A stretch of DNA of 18,326 bases from Bacteroidales bacterium. GTDB taxonomy: Bacteria > Bacteroidota > Bacteroidia > Bacteroidales > WCHB1-69. Position numbers and translations under genes: made by a program. Location of the stretch: positions 1 through 18,326 of the forward strand of contig DUOL01000083.1 in assembly GCA_012838875.1 (NCBI GenBank), given 5' to 3'. Below the pieces are notes generated by a model that did not search any database, had not been told where the DNA came from, and saw only the letters and a program-made list of their open reading frames with translations. Below are positions 1 to 7,198 of this stretch, piece after piece (position 1 is the first letter of the stretch; each line of letters begins with the position of its first letter).

Positions 1-1377
1 ATGTTACAGCCCAAGAGCCATTTTTTTTGCAAAAATTGTGGAACGCAATCCGTGCGTTGGTTAGGGAGATGTCCTTCTTGCGGTGAATTTAATACTTTTG
101 AAGAGGAGGTAATACACCGTGAAAAGCCCGATAAAGGTAAATCACTAAAAAAAACGAGTCCCTCTTCTCCTAAAAAAATTGAAGATATCTCTTTAATAGA
201 AACGCCCCGATTGTCATCGGGATATGCCGAATTAGACAATGTGTTGGGCGGGGGCATCGTCAATGGCTCGTTAGTTTTATTAGGGGGCGAACCCGGCATT
301 GGGAAATCAACGCTTTTGCTTCAAATGGCTTTGTCGGTTCGGGATTGCTCCGTTTTGTACGTATCCGGTGAAGAAAGCGAAGTACAACTAAAAATGCGAG
401 CGAACCGCTTGGAAACGGCTTTTCTAAATGAAGATTGCTACATCTTAACGGAAACAAACACGCAAGAGATTTTTGCTCATATTGACAAACTAAAACCTCA
501 ACTCGTCATTATTGACTCTATCCAAACATTACAAAGTAATTTACTCGATTCTGCCGCCGGCTCTATTTCGCAAATTAAAGAGTGTGCCGCCGAATTTCAA
601 CATTTTGCAAAAACGCAAGCAATTCCTGTTTTTCTTATCGGACATATAACAAAAGACGGAACCATCGCAGGACCGAAAGTACTAGAACATATTGTAGATA
701 CGGTACTTCAATTTGAAGGCGACCAGCATTACGGCTATCGTATCGTGCGAAGTATGAAAAATCGTTTTGGCTCCACCGCCGAATTGGCTATATTTGAAAT
801 GCAAAGTAGCGGCTTAAAAGAGATTAACAATCCATCAGAGATTTTAATCACGCAACGAGACGAAAGCTTTAGCGGTAGTGCTATCGCTACCATACTTGAA
901 GGAAATAGAACTTTGCTAATAGAGACGCAAGCGTTGGTCAGCAGTGCCGTGTACGGGACTCCGCAGCGTTCAGCAAACGGCTTTGACCTACGAAGAACAA
1001 ATATGCTGTTAGCGGTTCTGGAGAAAAGATGCAATTTTAAATTAGGCAGTAAAGACGTTTTCCTCAACATTGCCGGTGGGATTCGTGTGGAAGACCCCGC
1101 TCTCGATTTGGCGGTCATTGCCTCTATCCTCTCCTCTTCATTAGATGAAGCTATTGACGCCCATACTTGTTTTACGGGCGAAGTCGGATTGAGCGGCGAA
1201 ATCCGCCCCGTTACACGTATAGACCAGCGTATCGCAGAAGCAGAAAAAATTGGATTTAATAAAATGTTTCTTTCTAAATACAATATGAAAGGACTACAAC
1301 CCAATAAAAAGGTTAAACTTATCCCTATCTCAAAAGTAGAAGAACTTTTTGAATTGCTATTTTCTAATGATAATTGA
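1..1377 (+). CDS. radA: DNA repair protein RadA (Sms)
   Basis: RadA is a RecA-like ATPase that helps process recombination intermediates and drives branch migration in the cytoplasm. The 458-residue length is normal for the family. An N-terminal zinc finger is formed by C10, C13, C24 and C27. The Walker A motif GGEPGIGKST lies at residues 95-104 and the Walker B strand (QLVIIDSIQTL) at about 167-177. The RadA-specific KNRFG motif is at 253-257. From about residue 290 to the end is the Lon-protease-like domain, with a GGIRVEDPALDLAV segment. The ATG is the first base of the window, so a slightly earlier start cannot be excluded, but the distance from this ATG to the first zinc-finger cysteine is usual. 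It converges with the minus-strand nfu-ychF-yidD group. Confidence 0.97.
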   Translation: MLQPKSHFFCKNCGTQSVRWLGRCPSCGEFNTFEEEVIHREKPDKGKSLKKTSPSSPKKIEDISLIETPRLSSGYAELDNVLGGGIVNGSLVLLGGEPGIGKSTLLLQMALSVRDCSVLYVSGEESEVQLKMRANRLETAFLNEDCYILTETNTQEIFAHIDKLKPQLVIIDSIQTLQSNLLDSAAGSISQIKECAAEFQHFAKTQAIPVFLIGHITKDGTIAGPKVLEHIVDTVLQFEGDQHYGYRIVRSMKNRFGSTAELAIFEMQSSGLKEINNPSEILITQRDESFSGSAIATILEGNRTLLIETQALVSSAVYGTPQRSANGFDLRRTNMLLAVLEKRCNFKLGSKDVFLNIAGGIRVEDPALDLAVIASILSSSLDEAIDAHTCFTGEVGLSGEIRPVTRIDQRIAEAEKIGFNKMFLSKYNMKGLQPNKKVKLIPISKVEELFELLFSNDN

Positions 1378-1467
1378 AATTAGTATCTGTTTGCCGCCCC
1401 CGACAGAACGTTCCTTTTTAGGCTAAAGCCATTGCTTAAAGTCGTTGCTAACTGCACGAATTGTACT

Positions 1468-1698
1468 TTATGGAACCGGGTCATAACCGCTACCGCCCCA
1501 AGGATTGCAAGATAAAATCCGTTTAATTGCCAACCACGTACCCTTAAACGGTCCGTGCTTTTTAATAGCTTCGAGACTATAATTGGAGCATGTCGGATAG
1601 TATCGACATTGTCTACCCATAAGAGGCGATAACGTCCATTGATAGATTTTAATTAATCCAATCAATATAAATGATAAAATCCGAGATAATATTTTCAA
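1468..1698 (-). CDS. yidD: Membrane protein insertion efficiency factor YidD
   Basis: YidD is a small, membrane-associated protein of the DUF37/haemolytic family thought to assist YidC-dependent insertion of inner-membrane proteins. The 76 residues show the family signature almost from end to end: an amphipathic hydrophobic start, then CRYYPTCSNY, KHGPFKG and the closing SCNPWGGSGYDPVP. The best start is a TTG codon (complement of 1696-1698). There is no in-frame ATG between it and the preceding in-frame stop, and protein length and N-terminus match the family from that codon. The gene lies 14 bases after the end of ychF, so it is probably the last gene of the nfu-ychF-yidD transcript. The usual partners rnpA and rpmH are not nearby. 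Confidence 0.93.
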   Translation of the reverse strand: MKILSRILSFILIGLIKIYQWTLSPLMGRQCRYYPTCSNYSLEAIKKHGPFKGTWLAIKRILSCNPWGGSGYDPVP

Positions 1699-1712
1699 TT
1701 TTCTAAAATTGG

Positions 1713-2810
1713 TTATACATTAAAACGAATATGCAAAATGTCGCCGTCTTGAACCTCATAGTTTTTCCCTTCCACCGCAAGTTTGCCGGCTTCTTTACAT
1801 TTTAATTCGGAGCCGTAACGGATAAGATCATCATACTTGATAACTTCGGCACGTATGAAGCCTCGCTCTAAGTCGCTATGGATTACGCCTGCCGCTTGGG
1901 GCGCTAACGTTCCCTTTTTAATGGTCCACGCACGATTCTCTTTTCCGCCGACCGTAAAAAAAGAGATAAAATTGAGCATTTTATATGCCGTTTGTATCAC
2001 TTTATTTACTCCCGGTACGGTTAATCCCGCATCTGCCAAAAATTCGGCTCTATCCTCCTCGCTTTGCAACTCGGCAATTTCCGCTTCAATCTTTCCGGCA
2101 ATAAATAAAATCTCATCACCCGTCTGCGCAAGCGCATCTTTAACCTGCTCTACGTACGCATTGCCATTTACGGCATCGGCTTCATTCACGTTACAAACAA
2201 ACATCACCGGTTTATCGGTCAGCAACATCATATCGGCAACTGCCGCTTTTTCTTCGGACGTAACATCAAGAGTCCGAATATTCTGAAAATTTTCGAGATG
2301 ATTTTTATGTTTTAATAAGATTTCGAGCATCTTTTTAGCCTCTTTCTCACCCACTTTTGCCGCTTTTTCAACTTTGGTTATCTTTTTCTCAATCTGCTCT
2401 AAATCTTTAACTTGCAATTCAAATTCCACAATCTCTATATCTCTCACCGGGTCAATAGAACCCTCTATATGAGGCAAATTCGGATTATCAAAACAACGAA
2501 GCACATGAATTAAAGCATCGCACTGCCTAACGTCTGCTAAAAAGCTATTGCCAATACCTTCACCCTGACTTGCCCCTTTTGCAAGTCCCGGAATATCAAC
2601 TAAATCCAATGTTGCGAAGACCAACTTCTCTGCTTTTATCATCGTATCAATTTTGCTCAACCGTTCATCCGGAACATAGCAAAAACCCACGTTAGATTTA
2701 TTGGTACTATAAGCAAAATCGGTAATTGCCGCTTTAGTATCAGAAATACAATTGAACAGGGTTGTCTTTCCCGAGTTGGTAAGACCAATAATTCCACATT
2801 TTAATCCCAT
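1713..2810 (-). CDS. ychF: Redox-regulated ATPase/GTPase YchF (Obg family)
   Basis: YchF (OLA1 in eukaryotes) is a ribosome-associated P-loop NTPase of the Obg group that prefers ATP and is linked to stress responses. The 365-residue length is typical. The G1 loop is at residues 9-17, reading GLTNSGKTT rather than the commoner GLPNVGKST. The switch/G3 motif DIPGLAKGA starts at 72, followed by the conserved SQGEGIGNSFL. The G4 position NVNE (207-210) is the YchF variant of NKxD associated with loss of GTP specificity. A coiled-coil insert of Lys/Glu-rich sequence spans about 133-172, and the C-terminal TGS domain spans about 281-364. It sits 11 bases downstream of nfu and 14 upstream of yidD on the same strand. 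Confidence 0.96.
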   Translation of the reverse strand: MGLKCGIIGLTNSGKTTLFNCISDTKAAITDFAYSTNKSNVGFCYVPDERLSKIDTMIKAEKLVFATLDLVDIPGLAKGASQGEGIGNSFLADVRQCDALIHVLRCFDNPNLPHIEGSIDPVRDIEIVEFELQVKDLEQIEKKITKVEKAAKVGEKEAKKMLEILLKHKNHLENFQNIRTLDVTSEEKAAVADMMLLTDKPVMFVCNVNEADAVNGNAYVEQVKDALAQTGDEILFIAGKIEAEIAELQSEEDRAEFLADAGLTVPGVNKVIQTAYKMLNFISFFTVGGKENRAWTIKKGTLAPQAAGVIHSDLERGFIRAEVIKYDDLIRYGSELKCKEAGKLAVEGKNYEVQDGDILHIRFNV

Positions 2811-2821
2811 AAAACTATTTT

Positions 2822-3070
2822 TTAAAAGCCCAGCGCTACATCCATAACTCCTTTAATTTCAGGAATATGCTTTTTAATTGTAGCTTCGACACCACTTTTT
2901 AAAGTTATTTTAGCATGCGGACAAGTACCACAAGCCCCTTGTAATTTAACCTCCACAATATTATCTTCAGTAATTCCAATATATTGAATATCACCGCCAT
3001 CTTGTTGCAAATAAGGACGAATTTGCTGAATCACAGCTTTTACTTTCTCTTCTAAACTTAAATTTTCCAT
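2822..3070 (-). CDS. nfu: NifU-like Fe-S cluster carrier (Nfu domain protein)
   Basis: This 82-residue protein is a stand-alone NifU C-terminal domain, a carrier or scaffold that delivers Fe-S clusters to apoproteins in the cytoplasm. The diagnostic CxxC is C47-G-T-C50 within QGACGTCPHA, followed by the usual TLKSGVE helix. The N-terminal LQQDGGDIQY segment is also characteristic. The ATG start directly gives a full-length domain. It is the first gene of a minus-strand group with ychF and yidD. A TATTTTTG promoter box lies upstream (complement of 3096-3103). Confidence 0.95.
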   Translation of the reverse strand: MENLSLEEKVKAVIQQIRPYLQQDGGDIQYIGITEDNIVEVKLQGACGTCPHAKITLKSGVEATIKKHIPEIKGVMDVALGF

Positions 3071-3095
3071 GATTACTTATATTTTTTTAGATTTG

Positions 3096-3103
3096 CAAAA
3101 ATA
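3096..3103 (-). promoter_or_regulatory. Putative -7 box of the nfu-ychF-yidD promoter
   Basis: Read on the minus strand this is TATTTTTG, matching the Bacteroidetes -7 consensus TAnnTTTG, 25 bases before the nfu start codon. I see no well-spaced TTTG at -33, so support rests on the -7 box and its position alone. Confidence 0.45.
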
Positions 3104-3182
3104 ACACATTTTTGATTACTTTTTCCTTCCAAAAAGTCAACTTTTACACAACTTTATTTATGTCCAATTATCCATTTACGGA

Positions 3183-3710
3183 CTAAAAGAGATAAGCAAA
3201 CTGCTCATTTGCCCATTTCCCTTGTGCTTTCAGGGTTTGCTCAATCACATCACGCACACAACCTTCCCCCCCCTTTTGAAAGGAAATATATTCCGCAAGC
3301 GCTTTAATCTCCTCACACGCATCGGCGGGACAAGTCTTCACACCCACATGTTGCATAAGCTCAAAGTCGGGCAAATCGTCCCCCATATAAAGCACCTCTT
3401 CGGGTTTAATATTTTTATTTTTGCAATACTCTTCAAAAACGGGCAATTTATCGCTTATACGCAAAAAAACATCCATTTTTGGAAAATTTTTAAAGCGAAG
3501 ACGCATAGTTTCCGATATTCCGCCCGAAATCACAGCCACATGATAGCCCATTTTTAACGCATATTGTATAGCGTAACCGTCTTTCACATTGGTTGCTCTA
3601 ATTTGCTCTCCATCAGCAAGAACATAAATTTTCCCGTCCGAGAGGACACCGTCAAAATCAAAAATAAAAGTAGTTACCTTTTTTAATTTTTGTCTATAAT
3701 TTTCTCCCAT
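3183..3710 (-). CDS. kdsC: KdsC-type HAD phosphatase (Kdo-8-phosphate phosphatase)
   Basis: The product is a HAD-superfamily phosphatase of the KdsC group, which hydrolyses 3-deoxy-D-manno-octulosonate 8-phosphate to Kdo for lipopolysaccharide core synthesis. The 175-residue length and lack of a cap domain fit KdsC. Motif I is FDFDGVLSDG with nucleophile D18 and acid/base D20. Motif II is S62 in VISGG, motif III Lys is K88 in SDKLP, and motif IV is GDD at 110-112. The late GGEGCVRDVIE segment is the KdsC tail that reaches a neighbouring active site. The start is the ATG at the complement of 3708-3710. It is read in the same direction as nfu but separated by 112 bases containing the nfu promoter box. 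A different low-specificity sugar phosphatase of the same fold is the main alternative. Confidence 0.88.
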   Translation of the reverse strand: MGENYRQKLKKVTTFIFDFDGVLSDGKIYVLADGEQIRATNVKDGYAIQYALKMGYHVAVISGGISETMRLRFKNFPKMDVFLRISDKLPVFEEYCKNKNIKPEEVLYMGDDLPDFELMQHVGVKTCPADACEEIKALAEYISFQKGGEGCVRDVIEQTLKAQGKWANEQFAYLF

Positions 3711-3900
3711 GGCTATTTTATTTAGTTATTTCCGTCCGTTTTCATAAAACAAACTATGAGGCTAAATGTTTATTTTCGCTTCATAAATCAATGAACAAAC
3801 GCCGTCACGCTGTTAATATTGTTCAGTTACATAATGATATACAACGAATAATTCCACACATTTCTTACTAAAAGGATAACAATAATTTTAATTTTAATCA

Positions 3901-4063
3901 GGGCGTGCCCCCTCGCTACGCTCGGGGTCGGTCTTCGGTTCCAAGTCCGCGGGCGGTAGCCGTGGGGTCGCAAGGCGGCAAAAAGAGCTTCTAAAGTCGC
4001 TTTTTTGCCGCCGCGTCCCCAGCGGCTTCCGCCCTTGCGGGCTTTCCACCTGCGCCCTCACGC
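3901..4063 (+). repeat. G+C-rich hairpin repeat, copy 1
   Basis: This sharply G+C-rich block starts with GGGCGTGCCCC and ends with GCGCCCTCACGC. Its centre is a large hairpin: GGCGGCAAAAA at 3974-3984 pairs with TTTTTGCCGCC at 4002-4012. The arms extend outward as GCCGTGGGGTCGC against GCGTCCCCAGCGGC with a few bulges. A second small hairpin CCGC-CCTT-GCGG follows. Bases 3975-4043 are identical to the complement of 9540-9608. The first 79 bases match 18248-18326 with few changes. It carries no plausible gene and looks like a dispersed, non-autonomous repeat. Confidence 0.9.
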
Positions 4064-4216
4064 ACGCAAATTGCTCGTGCAGAGGCGTTTAAGCAGATGA
4101 TAGAAAATTATCGCTCATTAAGCGGAAGCGGAATGAACGAAGAGTGTCGTATCAATAATCGATTTAAAGCAGGAAATGAATTGATGAAATTCCACTCAAT
4201 TGTATGGATAATATAA
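4064..4216 (+). pseudogene. Possible 3' fragment of a broken gene next to the repeat
   Basis: Starting exactly at the outer edge of repeat copy 1, one frame stays open for 50 codons to a TAA at 4214-4216. It encodes a residue mix that looks coding (segments AEAFKQMIENYRS and MNEECRINNRFKAGNEL). The only ATG giving a useful product is 4097-4099, which would yield 39 residues. I do not recognise the family. The abrupt left boundary at the repeat suggests a gene tail cut by repeat insertion or rearrangement. Chance openness of a short frame is the alternative. Confidence 0.3.
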
Positions 4217-4284
4217 GTTTAACCAATACAATTTTTTATAAAAAAAGAAGAAGAGGTTAACGTAAATTCCATTTTAAAAACTCC

Positions 4285-5352
4285 TTATTTGCATTCAACA
4301 TAATGTAGATATTCAACTACTGAACTCGCTTTATGATTTCTATTTTCTGTTTTATCTGCTTTGAATCTATTGTATTCTTTTTTAAATATTCCGTATTTAC
4401 CTCTTTTAGACATAATTGTTCTTACTTCATCTTCCGTCATCAAGCCTTCATTGTTATAACTCAAAAAAATATAACTTACATTTGCTTTTTGAATAATATT
4501 TTCAAAAGATTTTAAAACATCCTTTTTTTGTGAAAATTTTGATTTTTGATTTGAATAATCTCTAAGTCCTGTTTTTCCTTTTATTTTGGGATTATCATAT
4601 TTGGCAATAGTTTCAAGTAAATGATAGTTTGATGCATACTGTCTGTGATTATATGGAGGATCAAGATATAAAACATCTCCCTCTACTTTTTCAATTAAAG
4701 TTTCAATGTCTTCATTATAAACATGATGCTCGATTTCATTGAATACAAAATCTGCTGGTTTCATTAAAAAACTTTGTTGTGCTGTTTTTTTTAATTGTTT
4801 CAAAAAAGCACCGTAAACAGAAGCAGTATTTGCAACTTTATCTACATTTTCAATAAGAGTAGCAAGTAAAAAATAATATTCATTATTATTTATTTTATTT
4901 TCATTTTTCCATTCTTCAACTTTTTCTCTTATTGCATCTACTTTTTTGCCGTTTTCATCAGAAAAATATTGTCTTTCAAATTTTTTATTTTTTGTCCCAC
5001 CTAAGCAATAATTTTTATAAATAAAACCTTCTCTCAATTCTAAATTATCTAAAAAGTCACAAACAAAATCTGCTCTTTTTTCATAATCAATTTTTTTAAA
5101 ATCTGCTAACTCATTTTCTAATCCCAGAAACTTTAAAACCTCATGATTTTCAATATAGTTTTTATTAAGGACGAAGCTATAATATTGTAAATCATTAGCA
5201 ATAACTTTGTGTCCTTTTTTCTTAAAATGTTGTCCAACAATTCCAGTTCCTGCAAACAAATCTAAAAAAGTAAAATCCTTTTTACCAACTACTTGATAAA
5301 TTGATTTTTCTAAAAAATCCAGGAGCGATTTTTTGGATCCAATATAATTCAT
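4285..5352 (-). CDS. D12-class N6-adenine DNA methyltransferase
   Basis: This is a site-specific DNA adenine methyltransferase of the D12 (Dam/alpha) type, resembling the COG3392 group. Motif X is NYIGSKKSLL at residues 2-11. The S-adenosylmethionine-binding motif I is LDLFAGTGIVG at 30-40. The catalytic motif IV is DPPY at 231-234, within LYLDPPYNHRQYASNYH. The order X-I-IV and the 355-residue length fit the class, with the target-recognition region probably in the Lys/Glu/Asn-rich stretch between about 60 and 160 and the C-terminal third. It is the last gene of the four-gene island, 23 bases after the HNH nuclease gene, so it is the likely protecting partner of that nuclease. Base composition is markedly more A+T-rich than in the flanking housekeeping genes. 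Confidence 0.9.
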   Translation of the reverse strand: MNYIGSKKSLLDFLEKSIYQVVGKKDFTFLDLFAGTGIVGQHFKKKGHKVIANDLQYYSFVLNKNYIENHEVLKFLGLENELADFKKIDYEKRADFVCDFLDNLELREGFIYKNYCLGGTKNKKFERQYFSDENGKKVDAIREKVEEWKNENKINNNEYYFLLATLIENVDKVANTASVYGAFLKQLKKTAQQSFLMKPADFVFNEIEHHVYNEDIETLIEKVEGDVLYLDPPYNHRQYASNYHLLETIAKYDNPKIKGKTGLRDYSNQKSKFSQKKDVLKSFENIIQKANVSYIFLSYNNEGLMTEDEVRTIMSKRGKYGIFKKEYNRFKADKTENRNHKASSVVEYLHYVECK

Positions 5353-5375
5353 AATTTATTCTAATTTTAAAATAA

Positions 5376-6044
5376 TTAATCTTCTGGATAAAGTTTTTTC
5401 ATAATGTTTTCTGTAATCTCATGACTAATCTTTAAAACACTTGTTTTTCTATACGCAACAGGGTCGTATTGATAGCAACCTTTGCAACCAAGTTCTTTAG
5501 TGTAAATTTCATTCCCTTCGTAAAATGAATAAGGATTTCCTTTTAGATTTTTAGCATTCCAACGTAAGTTGGTTTCTTTGCAACGTTTGCAAATTTGTCT
5601 TTTCGCATTGTTAGCAGCTTTTGACAAAGGCTGAAAATCCTCTAATTTTTGAGTTTTAGTATCAGAAATTCTGCAGTTGTCTTTTCTTCCATCTTTATGG
5701 TCAATTTCAATTTTGGTATTTTCGGAATTTCCATTAATACCAAGCATTACACAATTTTGATTTTTGTAAAAATCTTTGATATCTTGGCGAATGTTTTGAT
5801 TAAATGTTTTTTCTGTATTGAAACCCAAAAGCCTAATTGCATCAATAGAGTTCCCACTTGTTTTTGATTTGTCAAACTCAACAATATATTTCTTAGCTAA
5901 AGTTGAACTTGCTCTACACCAACTTCCACCATTTCCAAGTTGCAAAACTTTGTATTTACCTACAAATTCAGAGGTATTTACCCAACGGCTAACTCCTTTT
6001 GTATTTGGTTTGGCTAATTCTAAAAATAAATCTGTTTTCGTCAT
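5376..6044 (-). CDS. HNH endonuclease with CxxC pairs, probable type II restriction enzyme
   Basis: This 222-residue protein has a beta-beta-alpha-metal (HNH-like) core: EIDHKDGRKDN with H116, then LSKAANNAKR with N145/N146. Two Cys pairs follow, CKRC (C152, C155) and CKGC (C187, C190), likely holding a structural zinc. The closing GCKGCYQYDPVAYRK resembles the tail of several HNH-type type II restriction enzymes I know only by pattern. The N-terminal 90 residues show no known domain and may bear sequence recognition. The gene starts one base after the stop of the PD-(D/E)XK gene (TAA-T-ATG) and is followed by the D12 methyltransferase. A restriction role is inferred from this context. A stand-alone homing-type nuclease is less likely. 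Confidence 0.8.
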   Translation of the reverse strand: MTKTDLFLELAKPNTKGVSRWVNTSEFVGKYKVLQLGNGGSWCRASSTLAKKYIVEFDKSKTSGNSIDAIRLLGFNTEKTFNQNIRQDIKDFYKNQNCVMLGINGNSENTKIEIDHKDGRKDNCRISDTKTQKLEDFQPLSKAANNAKRQICKRCKETNLRWNAKNLKGNPYSFYEGNEIYTKELGCKGCYQYDPVAYRKTSVLKISHEITENIMKKLYPED

Positions 6045-6045
6045 A

Positions 6046-7197
6046 TTATTTTACTTTTGTAAAATGTAAATTATCATTAACTAAATCATATTCAATTACT
6101 GAAAGTGGCTTACATAAAGTTGAATTTTTAGTATCAAATGCAAGAAAATCCTTCCAAATAGGAGAACTACTAGTTAAAAACGAATCTCCTTTTCTTGTTA
6201 TGAGTGTAGGTTGAATATCGCTTGGACGATTTGGTAGATAGTATTGCTCTAACCAGTCAACATATCTTTGTAATTGTCGAATATTATCTAAACTTGCTCC
6301 CACTGCTTTTAATTCAATTGGGATTATTGTTTTTTGAACATTTTCAAATACAGACAAACAAATATCTATTCGTTGCATTCCCACTCCACAGGATACTTCA
6401 TTGCCAATCCATTCTATTGTATTGGATGTCGGAATTACAGAACTATCTAATGAAGTATTTGTGGCTTTCCCAATATTTTGAGTAATGTATGCTTGTAAAT
6501 GAGCTTCAAATGCTTTTCTGTTTCTAAATTTATATATAAGTCGTGGCAAAAGATTTATGCAATTATTTGTTTCTCCCGTATAAGAATGCTTGTGTGAACT
6601 TGGCTCAATGAGTTGATTTTCACAATTAAAAGTAAATTTATTTCCACGTAATGTTTTTCTTGAATTTGCTGTCCGAATTAATTGAATCAACCTTTCTGAT
6701 TCATATAAAGTAATCATTGTATTTCCTCTGTTACCTTTTAATTTTCGGTAGATTAAACTCCAAAGCATTTGATTTGGTGAGGTCAACCCTCTTATGCAAT
6801 CTAATGCTTCCCATTCCGTAACTCCTTTTGCATAGACTGTGTCAGGCTCTATTTCAACTCTAAAAGTTAAATTTTTTTCTAAATCCTTTAGTAAATATTG
6901 AGATTTAGAATAAGCTTCAAGAAATACTTCTGTTGATTTCACTTTGAAAACTCCATAAAATTTACCTTCATGTCCTCCTTGTGCTTGTAAGTAAAAAATA
7001 ATATTATCGCCTAAACGAACTCTTCCAAAATCAGCAATCATTCCACATAATTTGTTTTCAATTGTATGATGTAACTTTGTCTCAGAACAATTATTGAAAT
7101 CAACGTTATCGTTACTAGAACCTGTGCCTACAAACATATATTTTAAATGTACTTCAAATGTAGTTTCATTTACTATTAAAACGTGTGTTGTTGCCAT
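6046..7197 (-). CDS. PUA/EVE-like domain fused to PD-(D/E)XK nuclease, putative restriction endonuclease
   Basis: From the preferred start (MATTHVLIVN) the protein has 383 residues. An upstream in-frame ATG at 7219-7221 would add eight and overlap the methyltransferase gene by 23 bases. The chosen ATG follows that gene's TAG after a single base. The first 95 or so residues (HVLIVN, then GDNIIFYLQAQGG and KFYGVFKV) resemble a PUA/EVE-like fold, known in other proteins to read modified bases. The C-terminal half has a PD-(D/E)XK core: helix FEAHLQAYI, then D278 and IPIELKAVG with E295 and K297 (preferred-start numbering), resembling NucS-type nucleases. It is the second gene of the island and the probable cutting partner of the HPPY methyltransferase. 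Fold calls are by eye. Confidence 0.72.
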   Translation of the reverse strand: MATTHVLIVNETTFEVHLKYMFVGTGSSNDNVDFNNCSETKLHHTIENKLCGMIADFGRVRLGDNIIFYLQAQGGHEGKFYGVFKVKSTEVFLEAYSKSQYLLKDLEKNLTFRVEIEPDTVYAKGVTEWEALDCIRGLTSPNQMLWSLIYRKLKGNRGNTMITLYESERLIQLIRTANSRKTLRGNKFTFNCENQLIEPSSHKHSYTGETNNCINLLPRLIYKFRNRKAFEAHLQAYITQNIGKATNTSLDSSVIPTSNTIEWIGNEVSCGVGMQRIDICLSVFENVQKTIIPIELKAVGASLDNIRQLQRYVDWLEQYYLPNRPSDIQPTLITRKGDSFLTSSSPIWKDFLAFDTKNSTLCKPLSVIEYDLVNDNLHFTKVK

Positions 7198-7198
7198 T

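Larger units (their letters stand above)
3711..4284. other. Gene-free stretch carrying repeat copy 1 and reading-frame scraps
   Basis: No intact gene is supported between kdsC and the restriction island. The stretch holds a 26-codon reading frame (3791-3871), the G+C-rich hairpin repeat (3901-4063), a coding-like fragment (4064-4216), and a very A+T-rich tail with a 14-base palindrome TTTTTTATAAAAAA at 4232-4245. The tail also has complementary GTTTAACC (4217-4224) and GGTTAAC arms. The tail might act as a weak terminator for the converging methylase operon. Confidence 0.6.

Noticed and set aside
735..1304. Long open frame antisense to radA (189 codons)
   Set aside because: It lies wholly inside a confident radA in the opposite strand, has no recognisable domain, and is explained by codon bias of the sense gene.
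1378..1467. Possible terminator between radA and yidD (GGC-TAAA-GCC)
   Set aside because: The stem is only three to four base pairs with no T tract; not enough for a terminator call.
3901..4063. CRISPR array or structured RNA gene at the G+C-rich block
   Set aside because: There are no regularly spaced short repeats with unique spacers. The block is one large imperfect hairpin repeated elsewhere in both orientations, without a promoter.
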